Below are positions 22,470-36,037 of a stretch of DNA of 64,000 nt, in pieces. How positions within the stretch are numbered: the stretch's first letter is position 1; every line of letters starts with the position of its first letter. This stretch comes from Terana coerulea (Eukaryota; Basidiomycota; Agaricomycetes; Polyporales; Phanerochaetaceae): the NCBI GenBank assembly GCA_024811115.1, contig JAKOGH010000144.1, forward strand, positions 1 to 64,000, written 5' to 3'. Both the position numbers and the translations under genes were made by a program. The notes below the pieces were generated by a model. The model searched no databases. It saw nothing but the letters and a program-made list of their open reading frames with translations, and was not told where the DNA came from.

Positions 22470-23076
22470 CGCGCCGACACCAGACCTTGTATCTGGACGA
22501 CCATGCAATTCCCGCGAGGTGCTTGAGTGTTTCGGTCGCCGCCACCGGAAGTTCACACCGCGAGCATCTGAAACAAGGGTTCAACGTTATCATTGGAGTA
22601 CGGGTATAAGCTTGACAATGACTCTCAAGTCTTTCAAGACCAGGTTAGGATGAAGCAGGAGGTGCAGAATTGCGAGAGCACGACGAATGACTAAATTATT
22701 GCTAGTATATTGTTGATCATACCGAAGGGAATGCAGTCATACCGTCTTACAATTCGCCTTCGCCCCCACAAGTTCCGCCGTCAGTCCAGTGAGTGGCCGT
22801 TTCGACACGCGCTCCGGCCAAGAAGCTAAGAACGTAGCGGTCGGCAGACAATCCGTTGATGGGCGCTTAACTAAATCATTCTGCCGCTGGTCCGACCTTC
22901 AACTCCTCGCTGCTCGTTTACCGACTACATCATGACACCTCTGCTTTATCTCTTCCACTAAATTGCTCACCCCCTAGCTTTTACCCTGTCACTCCTTTAG
23001 AATCACTCGCTCAACTCTTCTTTTTCAACTCTCAAATACACGGACTCCCGGCTACTCTACCAACTCGCCAGAATAA
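22470..23076. promoter_or_regulatory. Intergenic, promoter side of CSC1-like paralogue 2
   Basis: No coding signal recognised. Pyrimidine-rich stretches precede ATG 23077 (about 22970-23060), as is common upstream of fungal start sites. Confidence 0.4.
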
Positions 23077-26000
23077 ATGTCGACAGTAACAGCAGATAAA
23101 GCGCAAGACAACGACTCGCAGACATTCTTGACGGCGTTGGTGACGAACGCTGCCGTCTTGGGGATTGAGCTTGTCGCGTTTGTTCTGCTCAGACGGCGGC
23201 TGAGTAGGATATACGAGCCCAGGACGTATCTTCCGCCTCCAGAGTACGTCCTTCGCAAGATAATCTAGCGCTGTTTCCGCTCACCTCAACTACCCGTACA
23301 GTAAACGGGCGGTTAGCTTACCTGGAGGATGGTGGAGATGGCTGCTCGCTATCATAGCAATACCCACTGGAGACGTTGTGAGTACATCGTGCTACTTCGT
23401 GGACAACACAGGGTTCACGAACAATCACTCCAGCTTGAAAAGAACGGAATGGACGCATACATGTTTCTGCGATTTTTACGACTTCTCATAATTCTCTTTG
23501 CCTCCATTACACTCCTGACATGGCTTGTGCTGCTCCCTGTGGATACCGCCGGCCTGCACGACGCGAATTTCACCGACCGCTTGTCGCGCTTAAGCTGGGG
23601 AAAGTATGTCACGTCTCAAAGTCTGGTGTGTTCGTTATCGTTGTATCTGACGATTCTCATCGTATCAGTATCCCTAATGAAGCGACAATCCGATACGTTG
23701 CTCATGTTGTCGTTGTATACGTGTCTACCTGTACGTACGCAACCAACGGAAAATATCCCGGCAAAATAGCTGATCTAGTATTGCTTCAACAGTCTGGACT
23801 TTGTTTCTTGTTCGTCACGAGCTCAAGCATTACACCACGAAGCGCCACGAGTTTCTCATTTCCGCATCCCATGCCACCCTCGCACAAGCACGCACTGTGC
23901 TGATTATCAATGTCCCGCTAGAGATGTGCGATGAGCATAAGCTGCGAACATGGGCAAGTTTTGTGCCTGGTGGCATACAGAATATCTGGATTTACAGGGA
24001 CACGCGAGTGAGATTGGTCCTGATTATGCGCGCAAACCAAGACTCATTGGTCTAAACAGACCCTGAATGAAGACTACAACGCTCGTCTTGAAGCATGTCA
24101 GTTGCTCGAGAAGGCGATATCACAAGTCATTCGAAGGGTGGTACAAAAGGAATGTAAACTACATAGGAAGCTTGGCCGAGTCCAAGCCAATGGAGCTAGG
24201 CCCAAAGAGACGACCTCAGGCCATCCGATCCCAGATCCAACGGAAATAATATCTGAGAAGACGTATCCTATGCAGCCACGAAAGAGTCAAGACATCACCG
24301 CCGCAGTCAGGCCAAGCGGCGATTCAGGCCGGACGATTGTCATTAATTTTAATGAAGATCCATTTGCGGACGAAACCGCCAGAGTCTCTTTCGAAAGCGT
24401 TACTACTACAAGGTCAGCTGCAAAATCGAGACACAGCCGCACTGCGACAGTTGCGCTGGAAGCTGGCGAACTTTCATCTACCGGTGCGTCGAGGAGATCT
24501 TCGGCGACAGAAGTCGGCGCAACCAATAGTCATGAAGAGTCAGAACGTCTATTGGAGAAGCATGCGCCTGCGAAGAAACGCCCAAGGCATCGGATCGGAT
24601 TCATGGGCATTCTTGGCCGCAAAGTCGATACTATCGATTGGTGCAGGGTACGTACACATCCACGACTTCGTCCTGTCTGTAGGACTGACGCATTGACTGG
24701 GTTATGAAGGGCGAGATCGGTCGGCTGAACAAGAGCATCGACGCGAAGCGGAAAGATCTAACCGAAGAAGGCAAGACACCAAAGCCTCTGGGGAGCGCAT
24801 TCATCCAATGCAACCTGCAAATGGGCGCGCATGTATTAGCGCAGTGTGTCAGTTACCACAAGGTACGCAGCTTGATGGAAAACTCGGAGCTGTATCGCTT
24901 ATTGTGCCTATCCCAGCCCTTGATGATGATTGATAAATTCATCGACGTCTCTCCGAAAGATGTCATCTGGGATAACATAGACGTGAGTTTCGCTTGTTCT
25001 CTGACTGGAAACACGAGCTTACTTACTTAAGTAACAGGACGGTGCATATGAGACTCGTTTCCGCTATGTGACGTCGTGGATAGGCAGCATCGGCCTCATC
25101 TTCCTCTGGTTTGCCCCGGTTGCTTTCGTTGGTACCCTGAGTAATGTTTCGGAGCTATGCCAGAAAGTCACGTAAGCCTGTGCGCATTACTTTAAAACCC
25201 CAGGTACCTAATGACGACTAGATGGCTTTGTTGGATTCGTGACGCACCTGCGCCTCTTCCTGGGATCATTCAGGGTATCCTTCCGCCGGTTGCTCTCGCA
25301 ATATTGTTTGCGATTTTGCCTTGGTTATTCAGAGGTATGGGTTCCGCCACAAATGTAGCCCATCATGGTGCTGACAGTGCTTAAGGTTTGGCGTGGTACG
25401 AGAACATACCTCGCTGGTCGTTACTTTCCATCAGTGTCTACAAGCGCTACTTCCTCTTTCTCGTGATGTAAGCTCACATTTAATGAGTTAGCCTCGTCGC
25501 GCGCTGAATTGACATGTAGACATGGCTTTCTGGTTGTAACGCTCAGTTCAGGTTTGACTTCGACTGCGGCGCAAGTAAGTTCACGGCCGATTGCATGCTG
25601 CCCTGCGTTAACCGTCGGTCCGTTCCCAGATTATCGAGAACCCAACTCAGACTGTGTCATATCTCGCATCACAGCTGCCAAGTGCATCGATCTTCTTTCT
25701 TACCTGGACATGTAAGAATGCCTGTTTCCCTCCGCTCATAAACAATCCTCAACTAATTCGGGAACAGTGACACAAGGATTAAGTGGTGCGGGAAGCGCTC
25801 TTCTGCAAGTAGGGACCCTAGTCCTCTATTTTGTCAAAAAGTGGTTCCTGGGACGGAGTCCTCGACAGGCGTATGAGGTGACGTTCATGATGCCGAAGGT
25901 ATCCGTCCGACCATCTAGACCAGGGTGCAGTTGTATATTCATGCATTCCCGCAGGCAGATTTTGGTTTGGTTTTACCGCGCGTATCCCTGCTCGCCACTA

Positions 26001-27246
26001 TCGCTCTGGCGTACAGCGTACTCTCTCCCATTATAAATGGACTCGCAACTCTCTCGTTTATTCTATTCTTCTTGTCGTGGAAGTTTCGTGCGTGCTTTGC
26101 CCTGATTCACTGTTGCTTATCTCACTGGAATGTGCTTGTTCAGTGCTTACGTGGGTTTTCGACCAGCCTGACGACGCAGAGACAGGTGGAAAATATGTAC
26201 GTGGTGCTTTGTCTCAGGTAGCCCGTGCTAATCGTGTTCTTCAGTTCCCAGTGGCAATCAATTTCCTGTGTACGTATTAGTTGTATCTACTGCATGTGAT
26301 GATGCTGAAAGCCTTGCTAGTTGTTGGCATGTACATCGAGCAGTTCTGTCTCGCTGTGCTTTTCTTCCTCAAGATATCGGAAGGAGTCGGTTTTTTGGTT
26401 GAAGGCGTCCTAATGCTCTGTCTCATAGCCTTCACCTGGGCTGCTCAAATGCTATTGCAACGTAGTTTCGACTGTAAGAGCTATTGCGAGCCTCAATGCT
26501 GAAAATGCTAACGACCTGTGTTCAGCCATTACTGATTATCTGCCCATGTCGCTGGCAACCACACAGCTACAGCAACAGCAGGAGCAGCACACGAAGACAC
26601 ACGTGTCGGGGCATGCTACAGGCGCAGACGGCGAAGAGGCTATGGACTTGTTTAGCCGAGATCGTATGTCTTCTTCGTTTTGTGAACCGCCACGTTGTTT
26701 TACAAGAATCCTACAGGTATGAAATCGCTGGTCCGAAGGCACGTTCACGTTCCCGTCCAGAAGCTGGCAAAGGAGGTGCAGAAGAATGTGTCGAAGACGG
26801 CGGAAATAGACATAGTCAGACAGCAGTCGCTCGACAGCACTCATAGCTCCCAGTCAAAATCTGACCGTAGTGACTTCGGGCGGCCCATACACAATCGGTG
26901 CGGTCCGTCAGACTTGGCAAGCAACTCCGGTAACTTCAGTCAGCCGCGAGACTTTTGGAACACTCAGGCGATTCCAGCTCCGCTGAGAGGAGAAATGCGC
27001 GACAACCAAGACGAGGGAGACCAAGATTTTGATGCACACGGCTTCGATCATCCATCGACGTATACCGAGCAACCTTGGATATGGATACCGAAGGACCACC
27101 TCGGCCTGAGTAGGATGTTCGTCGATCAACTAAAAGCAGCTGGTGTAGAGGCCAGCGACGAAGGCGCAGTCATGGACAACAAGGGAGACGTGGAGGTGAA
27201 TAGGTCTCCGCCAGACGAAGACTGGTCCGGAGGACATGATGCGTAG
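23077..27246 (+). CDS. CSC1/OSCA-type (DUF221) osmosensitive cation channel homologue, paralogue 2
   Basis: ATG 23077 (MSTVTADKAQDNDSQTF) to TAG 27246. Collinear with paralogue 1, with the same exon borders in nearly every case: YEPRTYLPPP, LEKNGMDAYMFLRFLRLL, WGNIPNEATIRYVAH, ARTVLIINVPLEMCDEH, LGSAFIQCNLQMGAH, YETRFRYVTSWIGSIG, WIRDAPAPLPGIIQGILPP, WVFDQPDDAETGGKY, VGMYIEQFCLAVLFFLK and the C-terminal FDHPSTYTEQPWIW. It lacks the long K/E/A-rich insertion of paralogue 1 and has a different S/T-rich cytosolic linker. Its regulation and interactions may therefore differ while the channel core is conserved. No frameshift seen. It differs from paralogue 1 by many substitutions, so the duplication is not recent. 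Confidence 0.85.
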
Positions 27247-28474
27247 TACCTCTGTAACAGAACTCCTGGCCAGAGGACCAGAATTAATGCGGTTTGACCG
27301 TTCGCTTGCGACTATGTCGTAACAGCAGCAACATCCACGTGTTACCAGCGGGAGGAAGACACCACATCCCGTGGACTGGTTGGCTCGTGAGTCCCAAGCG
27401 TATCCGTTCGAACTTACCTTGACAAGTAGCCAGTTGAGCGAGCCCATTCCAGCGCCAGTGCGGACACTGGCGCAGGCTTATCAGGCCTCCGGCGTGTGGG
27501 CAGTGCTGCAAAATGCGGAAAACCTACTCAGTGCATTCTCGGACGACTAAGTAGAAATTTAAAAGGCGTACAAAAATCGAAGCCAATCATCGCTCCAATC
27601 GTGGCGTCTTTAACTATGGCACAATTTTCCAATCGCCGTGGGTTTGCGGAACCGTTGATTTCTCGTTGATTTCGCCGGCAAGCGAGCCCCGCACAACTAG
27701 TGCAAGAATCTTGCGCGAGGGGTATGACACCGCAGTTTCGGTCGATCGGACTCATATTGACCCTAGAACAAGGTAGAGTTCCTATTCGTACCGTGGCGTA
27801 ACTTAGCGGTGTCGGTGAACCCTTGGGGATGCCGGCACAGCTACCATTCCGTACGGCGTAAGCTTCCACGCGCGCTGCGGTCACGGCACATGCTTACACG
27901 CGCCCTAGGCACGTCAAACTCACCGGCTGGGTAGCTGCGCTGCATACATCGCCTTTACGCAGAGATGGGAAATAGGAAGCACAGGCCTCTTGCCGCAAGA
28001 TCGCCCAGCTAAGCAGTTCCTACATCTATCAATCCCCGCAATATTGAACTGACTTGCTGTATATTCTCTCAGTAGTGTATCAGAAAGTTGAGAATGCTTG
28101 AGAGGTGACAATGTGGCGTATTCGCTGCTGAAATGGACTACGAAGACGAGCCAGTGTTGTATGATAATCGCATGTATATGCCACACCGTGCAGTCAGGTT
28201 TGCGATGAGCTGAGTCGTCGGTCTCAGTCCGCCGCCGGAGTCCATGTGACGATCTTCGCTGCACCTTTCTGGCGACGTCCTTGGTTGCGTCATGGGAAAT
28301 CGGCTCAAGTAGTCGCGCCCCGGGAACAACGGCCACAAGCTCGATAAAACCAAAGCGTTCCAAGGACCGCTATACGTGCTTGCACGTCTCAAGCTCTCCT
28401 CCATATTCAGCGTGAGGTTCTCGATTCGCGGTATGCAAATCTACTAATAATTTCATTAGAAGCTAGTGCTCACC
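27247..28474. other. Intergenic, no gene recognised
   Basis: About 1.2 kb between CSC1-like paralogue 2 and the first kinase. Open frames on the minus strand (27.9-28.4 kb) show no family resemblance. Holds the promoter of kinase 1. Confidence 0.4.
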
Positions 28475-31350
28475 ATGTCAGACATACTGTCGGCTTTGAT
28501 GTCGATGGCAATGACGCTATGGGAAATGTCTCAAGAAGTCCAGGAAAATAACGAAGAATGCTGTCTTATTCGGGACACGGTGGTCTCGCTTGTCGACGCG
28601 TTACAAGCTTGTGGTAGCAAGTACACAACGGACATTATGGAGACTAGGCTTGTGAAAATCATGAAGTGAGTATTGTCTGCAAGTCGCCACGCCGGCTTCT
28701 GATCAAAATTATTAGGGTCATACGAGGAATCTATGATACAATGAAGACGCTGAAGAAACGACCGTTGTTCTACAAGCTTGTGCACAGAAGCAGCGTCAAG
28801 GGAAAACTAAAGAAAGCTCGCGACGCACTGCATGAAGCGTCAGTCGAGTTCCAGGTCAATGTCTACTATTTTAACGCACCGCATGCAAAGCTGATCATTG
28901 CCGTAGGTTGGCGCTGGCAATGAGACTGTCCACCTTGTGGTCGAGGTGAAGGAGCGTGTTAAAGAACTCACAGAGGCTCACAAGCGAGATGAGGAGAGGT
29001 TCCAACGACTTTGTGACAAGTTGCTGCATTCTAACGAAGCGGATTTGATGGAGGTACGTCTATATCCGCAAGTTAGTAGCCTGAAGACCTGAATATGTTT
29101 CGCACGCCTTAGGATCTTGGGGTATCAGAACGTTTGATGCCCGATGCCGTAGTTGCTTTGTCGAACGTATGTTTCATCCGTCAATAATTTCGGGCGGAAT
29201 TGACAGGGAAGCCTTCAGCACATTCCGAGGCTTGCCGACGGCACGGTGAAGCAATGCTTCGAACGAGGCTTAGATGCTATGCGAAGACGCACCAGCGACT
29301 TGACATTCTTGGTCGACGGCTTCGCTATTAGCTCCCTCGATGTGTTTATCGAGGAAGGGCGATTGCTTGGCTCTGGCGGTTTTGCAAAGGTATACCGCGG
29401 CGTGTACCAAGAGAAAACCGTGGCAGTTAAAGTGCTAGCTAAGGGCATACCAACGTCGGTAAGCCAGTCACGTCCTAGCATAATATCCGATGCTTATTGC
29501 TTTCTAGGTGATACACCAAGAAGTAAATCTCTGGAAACAACTGTCCAGCCCTTACATCCTGCGATTTTTCGGTGCTTGTTCCACCGTAGAACGTCCGTTC
29601 ATGGTCTCGGAGCTCAAGGAGGGCGGAGACGCTCTGGAGTACCTGCGCGAACATTCCACCGCCTCTCGACACAAAATGGTGCGTCTCAACCAATTTAGAC
29701 CATACTGAGGCATCGACAGATCTCACCAAATACAGCTCCATGAAGCCGCTCTCGGGCTTGTATATCTGCATGAGCAGTTCATCGTTCACGGTGATATTAA
29801 AGCGGTGAGTGGACAATTTTACGAACATACCAATTGCTGACTGTTGTACTTAATCAGACTAACATTTTAATCGGAGGCGATGGATCAGCTTGCCTCGCCG
29901 ATTTCGGCTTGTCCCGTATCAAATTCCACACAACAACCGCAGCAAAACCAGGCTCGGGGAACCCCCAAGGAACTGCAAGATGGATGGCACCTGAGCAACT
30001 GAACGGTCGCTCTGCGTCGAAGAAGTCCGATATATACAGCTTCGGCATGACGATCTACGAGGTGATATCTTCTCTCCAAAATCGACCGTCTCGTATGAGC
30101 ATTGACAGCCAGTTCATTCATATTAGATCTTTACTGGCCGCCCTCCATTTCCCAATACGTCCGACAGCGTAGTGTTCACTATAGTCTGCGAGAAGGGCGT
30201 TCGGCCTCAGTATGACGACGTAACCCCGGACGTGCGAGAAAGAGGTTTCGATTCAGATATGTGGATGGTGGCAACACAGTCCTGGTTGCCTAACCCAGAT
30301 GAAAGGCTGACGGCCCCAGAGCTTTCCGCCCGTCTCCGTGTTTTGTCGACCTGGAAGCCAGACATACAGCTCCCGACCCACGTTGCTTCACCGGCGGCTA
30401 CAGAAAAACGGGCTACGCGACCTACGGCACCGCACTTCATGCATAGCCTATCTGCCGACCCCTCATTTCCACCCTCCAGGAAAAGCGCATTCGTGCAGAA
30501 GCACTCTCCATTCTCTCTTCTCCTGGATACATCTCCTAAATCTGCGCCTACATCACCCATCCCGTTGCCCTCTTCCGATCCTCGGCCGTCGCATACTTCC
30601 ACTACTCGAGATGCCAGCAAAGCAGCTGACGACCGGTGGCCCCATTCTCGCTCGTCATCCAACAATTCTCTGGAACTCGGTCAGAGCATAAGCTACGACT
30701 CTGATACACTATCCACAGACTACTTGTCGGAACCCTCACCGGATTCATCTTCACGATCTCTACCCGTGCCTCTGAAGGCCACTCCGCTTATGGGTTCAAA
30801 GAAGTTGCCAAGCGCCTCCCTACCTGACGAGATACCTGCGTCCTTCTCACCGAACACCGCTCTTGCTCAATTGCCGCAGAAAGATAGCCCGTCTGATGGA
30901 GTGCCTACCCGTCCACGAGTTACCCGGTCTGAAGTGAGATCATTTTCCGACCACCTGCAGCTTGTCTTTGCGGAATTTGTACCGCCTTCCGCCAAGGGGC
31001 CTGTCGTTCAGAAATCGGAGTCCAACAAACTCTCGTCCATTTCCGGAGATATCGGGATGACACTGAAGTCCTTGGAACTCGAGCCCACGGGTCTGACTCG
31101 CTCTAATGTTCCTGTGCTCTTCCAACGTCACGCAATAGGAGCAGAGGAAAGCGAGACTGCCCCACTCTCCCCATCCATTGCCTTGACATCTGGGACTGGT
31201 GCCTCATCACGAGATGATAATGTGCACTTACACTCTGTGGAGTCTGGCAACGGTAGCCAGATGCGCCAAGCACCTCCATCGAAAGCTTCAAACTCTCCGC
31301 GAACACCATATTCTACCCACCCCGACCTCGCTGACATCGTTTGGACGTGA
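28475..31350 (+). CDS. MLKL-NTD-like helical domain plus TKL kinase, copy 1
   Basis: ATG 28475 (MSDILSALMSMAMTLWEMSQ). The first four or so exons form an N-terminal four-helix region (EVQENNEECCLIRDTVVSLV, VKGKLKKARDALHEASVEFQ, VVEVKERVKELTEAHKRDEE) of the MLKL-NTD/HeLo-like type common in agaricomycete kinases. A brace segment (LDAMRRRTSDLTFLVDGFAI) leads to a TKL kinase: LGSGGFAKVYRGVY, VAVKVL with Lys, HQEVNLWKQL, HGDIKATNIL in place of HRD, ADFGLSRI, GTARWMAPEQL, SDIYSFGMTIYE, VRERGFDSDMW. All catalytic residues except the Arg of HRD are present, so it may be active. The C-terminal tail of ~300 residues is S/P-rich and disordered. In animals and plants MLKL domains permeabilise membranes after kinase-module switching. 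A cell-death or signalling role here is inferred. Frame intact throughout. Confidence 0.8.
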
Positions 31351-32655
31351 GACTTGTCACTACTACAGCATGCCGCTGAATCGGTAGGTGTAAATCTCAT
31401 AGGGTATATTCGTACTAAGTCGTTGGGCAGACAGTGGGACCGAGGCCACAGACCTGCCGTATGCACACTACTTTTCATTTTTGGTGTTGTATTCTTGATA
31501 GCTGCGTTGAATTAGTTGAATATCCTGACTTCCGTGTACTATAGTTCTGTCTGTTTGCTGCCCACATAGTATATATTTGCGCTACGAGATGCCAGACAGC
31601 GACTATCCTCGACGGCGTGGTTTTCGCGCACGTTAGTCCTGCGCGAGGTTTCTCATGGAGGGACGACCGCAAAAGCCGTATCCAGCATTCAATCACGTTG
31701 TGAGAATGACTACAAGGTTGCGACTAGTGCCTACAGAACAACAGAGTTTCCGTGTCTCGCAAAGCATGGAAGCCCGTCTCGGCACGTGATACTTAGCAGG
31801 AAAGGGTCCGTGAGAGTACCTGTAGTCCCGTGTGATAAATGCATCCTTTCAAGGCACTGTCTGGAGACAAGAATGAATAGCACCTCACAGCAAACACTGA
31901 TTGGTGTACCGCTAACTTCGTCCTCACTTGAAGTAAATGTGGGATCGCGGAAAGGGTTCGGAGACAGCCGAGATGAAATCAAACGCCACAAAGTAAGCGC
32001 TTGCCTTTCTCTTTCCACCACGTCACAGCTCGACGGTACAGTTCAAGCAAGCGTTATTGCCCGGTACGAGGTTCTAACAGCAGTGGGGATGCACAAGATA
32101 CTTACTTGCAAAGTAGGAGTTCCTAAATCACGGGTATGGTCGATGCATGGAAGCAGGCGCGTGGGTTGCCTCCGTGTGAAGCACACACAACCCCTCACGA
32201 CTGAATATTGAATAGCCGAACACTCAGGCGGCCGGATGAGCTGGATACTTTTCGAGGCAGTTTTAAACTGCTTAGCGCCTTCTGATCACTCAAATCCGTT
32301 ATACGCCACTATCTGGAGCTGAGGGAGCAAACCGGTGCACCGATGAGCTAGAAATGCGATGCCCCAAACCGGATAAGCCTGTCGGCCCACGGAACGTAGT
32401 TGATCGAATGGCGCATTCTCGGCTCGTACTCCCCGCCGAAGCGCGCAAATGATCACCGGTCCTATTTTCAGCACTCATCATGCAAGTTTCCCGCGGTATG
32501 TCAGGACCACGAAAGCCAGAGGCGATGTCATCAAAGCCATACTCTTCCGGAGCATAGTACCTCCTCTCCCTTCTCCTTGCGCTCACGGCGCATACTTGCA
32601 CTGGGGCTCTATGCACGTTCATCTGGGCCAGGAATACCTTTGACGGTCCGACAGG
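31351..32655. other. Intergenic between the two kinases
   Basis: About 1.3 kb without recognised coding signal on either strand. It should contain the terminator of kinase 1 and the promoter of kinase 2. Confidence 0.4.
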
Positions 32656-35600
32656 ATGTTGGAGATACTCTCGACGTTGGTGGTGGCGGCTAAAACTCTG
32701 TATGAGGTTTCCCAAGAAATCAAAGAAAACCGAGAGGAATGTACGGCAATTCAGAGGACGGTAAATTCGCTTGTCAAGACTCTGCAAGACTGCACCTCCG
32801 AATATACTTCAAGTTCAGCGAGCATGGAAGATAGGCTTGCCAACATTACGAAGTCAGCCTCCTTTTCAGAATAATTCTCAGCATACTGACGGTTGCAATC
32901 TGACATCCAGATCCCTCTGTGATATCTCCAGCACAATGCAGACTTTGACAAAGAGGCCATTGATTTACAAGGTAATGCACCGCCACCGAGTGAAAGGAAA
33001 GTTGAAGAAGGCTCGCGAGGCGTTGCACGAAGCAACATCTGAATTCCATGTAAGCCATCACCATTTTCTGCTGCATGCGTGGAGTCAAATTACGGACTGA
33101 AATGAGCTATAGGTTGGAACGAGTGCTGAAGGTGTATACGCTATCCTCGCAGTGAGAAAGGATATCAAGTACATCTTAGAGGAGGCACATAAGAGGGACG
33201 AGGAGCGGACACGAAATTCGATTGTCAGATTACTTGATTCACCCGAGGCCGAGCTTATCCAGGTATTTGGTTGCTTAACTACCGATCACTACACCTCTAA
33301 GCTGCTTCCATAGGAAGTTGGGATTGCGGATCAACAAATGCCCGATGCGATGGTGGCTTTAACAAAGGTGCGTTGTCCACAGCAATTTCTGCACCTTTTG
33401 TGTAACTGTGCGGTCTCGCAAATTTTCAGTACATCCCAGAGCTTTCAGACGGCCCTGAGAAGCAATGCTGTGAGCGGGCTTTGGACGCCATGCGAAGACG
33501 AACGGGAGATCTGCGGTTGGCCATCGATGGCTTCACTATCAGCGCTATGGAGGTGTCGATCCACTACGAGAAAAGGCTCGGCTCTGGTGGGTTCGCAAAG
33601 GTATATCGTGGAGTCTACCAGGAAAACACTGTTGCGGTCAAAGTTCTTATCGAGGGGCTTTCGCCTACGGTTAGTTTGCGGTCGCTTATGCTTGGCGCTA
33701 TCATCGCTTATATTCATGAACTAGGTGATACAGGAGGAGGTCGGCGTTTGGAAAGAACTGTCCAGTCCCTATATCCTCCAGTTCCTGGGTGCATGCGCAA
33801 CCGCTGAACATCCGTTCATGGTCTCAGAGCTAAAGGAAGGAGGCGACGTGCTTGAATACCTGCGCAAGCATCCGAGCAGCTCTCGCCATAAAATTGTACG
33901 TCACTATCTATAATGCTCGCAGGCAATGACCACAGTCTAATATATTGTGCAGCTCCACGAAGCATCTCTCGGTCTTGAGTACTTGCATGGCAAGTCCATC
34001 GTCCACGGCGATCTCAAAGCGGTATGCAGGCGTTATTCACAGCTACTATTATTGCATCCAGCTAATCCGACTTGTAGACGAACATTCTTATTGGAGCCAA
34101 TGGTTCGGCGTGTCTCTCCGATTTCGGTCTCTCCCGTATCAAACAGCATACGACAACAATTGCCAGTCCAGGGTCCAAACCACAGCAAGGCACTGCGAGA
34201 TGGATGGCGCCTGAGCAGTTGTCTGGAAGTTCCGCGTCAAAGAGATCCGACGTTTATAGTTTTGCAATGACTATCCATGAGGTATGTTCCTCGATTCGGC
34301 TGTGGCGCAACCTTTCTACTTACGCCGACATGACGTTCGATCTAGACCTTTACTGGTCGTCCGCCCTTCCCCGATACTCCGGACGGTATGCTGTACACTC
34401 TGGTCTGCGAGAAGAAGATCAGACCTCGATACGAAGACGTGCAACCGAATGTCCGTGAGCGTGGGTTTGACTCCGCTATGTGGGAGGTCGTTACTCGCTG
34501 CTGGTCTCCGGATCCCGCGGAACGACTGACAGCTATTCAACTGGCTGCTCGCCTCGGTGGTTTGGCTGCGTGGAAGATGCAACGTCCCACTATTCTACCC
34601 ATCGATAGAGAGACACAAAGCTCCTACCCTGCTTTCGGCGTGTCTGAGCGAGGCGCATTTCTGCAGCCTCATTCGCCGACGTTCGCTGCTTATCACCCTC
34701 GCCCTGAATCTGTGCCCGCCTCGCACTCTTCGCTGAACGGTTCCATTTCTGCCGTTTCCTCCTGCGATTCTTGCCCGCCGTTCGCTAGACCAGAGGCCTG
34801 CCCACATCTTTCCGCCGGTCCGAGGCTGCCCAACACCGTCTACAATTCTGACCAGACATTGTACGATAGTGTGCAGTCCGCCACAACCGACCACCTATCC
34901 GAGTCATCGCCGAGCCTACTTTCGCGCTCTTTGGTAGAACCCATGAAACCAACTTCTCGCGCGAAGAATGACCAACTGCCAAAGACCCCGTCAAGGCATG
35001 CGTCTTCCGACGGATACTTCGGCGTTCACGCCTCCATCTTACAAGACTCAGTGGTCGCTGAGCCCGAGCAGGATCTGATATCGCTGCACGACCAATCGCC
35101 GCCTATTTCACCGCATGTGGATGTCAAGCCGATTGCTCCTACACCTCTTCTTCTCTCCTCCAACCTACCGCCTCCAAGCGTACGAGAGCAAGTGTCGCTC
35201 CCTACTCTCGAACTGGAGCATCTGGGGCATTTGCCACCTGCTGTCGCACAGGTACACAGACTCCCCTCGCCGCCTCATGAGAAGGGTGAGGCCCCTGACT
35301 TGCCGAAGGCCAGTTCACCCGTTCACGACATCGCTCGAACTTCCATGCATGCACCCGTTTCACCCATCTCGAACCCTCCAGCGCAACAGACCCCCCAGGA
35401 TGACGATGACGATGAGGACGTGATTTTACTCTTCGCCGGCATGACCTTCCCCGACCTCAGTGCCACCAACTGGCTTTTGGGGACCCGAGCCGCTGCGACC
35501 CGCAACGCCTCAAGCACCACCGGCCGCATCTTCTTGTCTCTTCGCACCTGCACCAATCACGCTTCCCCCATCGACGGACTCCAAGTATCTGGTATCCCGC

Positions 35601-35994
35601 TTTGCGGCCATACGACCCTCCTAAACCCATCGTTCCCGCGCGGAGCTACTGGTCCACTGTGCTCGGCACTCAGCCCCGCATCCTTGAGCGACCCGCAACT
35701 CAGGCTGCCGAGGCACCCAACCCCGAGCCTCCATCTCCAGCGTTGTCAGCGTTCTCCTCCTCAGATGACGAGCCAGAAAACCTTCCGGAGCTGCCCGCGA
35801 ACCCGGGTTCTCGAGCTCGAGCGGCTCCGGCAGCTCAAATTCTCCCAAAGAGAGCAACAAGCGGGACGAAACCCGCTGCACAACGGCCCTCTGGCGGTAG
35901 ACCGCTGCCACCCATTCCTGCGTCTCGCCCTGACTGGAGGTCATCTTCGTATCTCCAGACTCTCATGCAGCTTCCCGACACGCTCAACTCATAA
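32656..35994 (+). CDS. MLKL-NTD-like helical domain plus TKL kinase, copy 2 (tail frameshifted)
   Basis: ATG 32656 (MLEILSTLVVAAKTLYEVSQ). Tandem paralogue of copy 1 with the same exon order. N-terminal helices (EIKENREECTAIQRTVNSLV, VKGKLKKAREALHEATSEFH) are followed by ALDAMRRRTGDLRLAIDGFT, LGSGGFAKVYRGVYQENTVA, the HGD motif (HGDLKATNIL), SDFGLSRIKQHTTT, GTARWMAPEQLSGSS and VRERGFDSAMWEVV. The kinase core is intact. The long S/P-rich tail switches reading frame twice by composition. Near 35440-35460 the frame giving SVPPTGFWGPEPLRPATPQ takes over. At 35610 dropping one A joins SKYLVSRFAA to YDPPKPIVPARSYWSTVLG, ending in TAA 35994. If no correction is made the uncorrected frame stops at 36037 instead. 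Residues 1 to the kinase end are reliable, the tail less so. Confidence 0.75.
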
Positions 35995-36037
35995 CTCCCT
36001 ATCCGCGACATTTCAGAGACCGTTTCCATGCGTATAA

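Noticed and set aside
27920..28404. 147-codon minus-strand frame upstream of kinase 1
   Set aside because: No recognisable domain, no matching frame in the corresponding region upstream of kinase 2, and composition typical of random frames.
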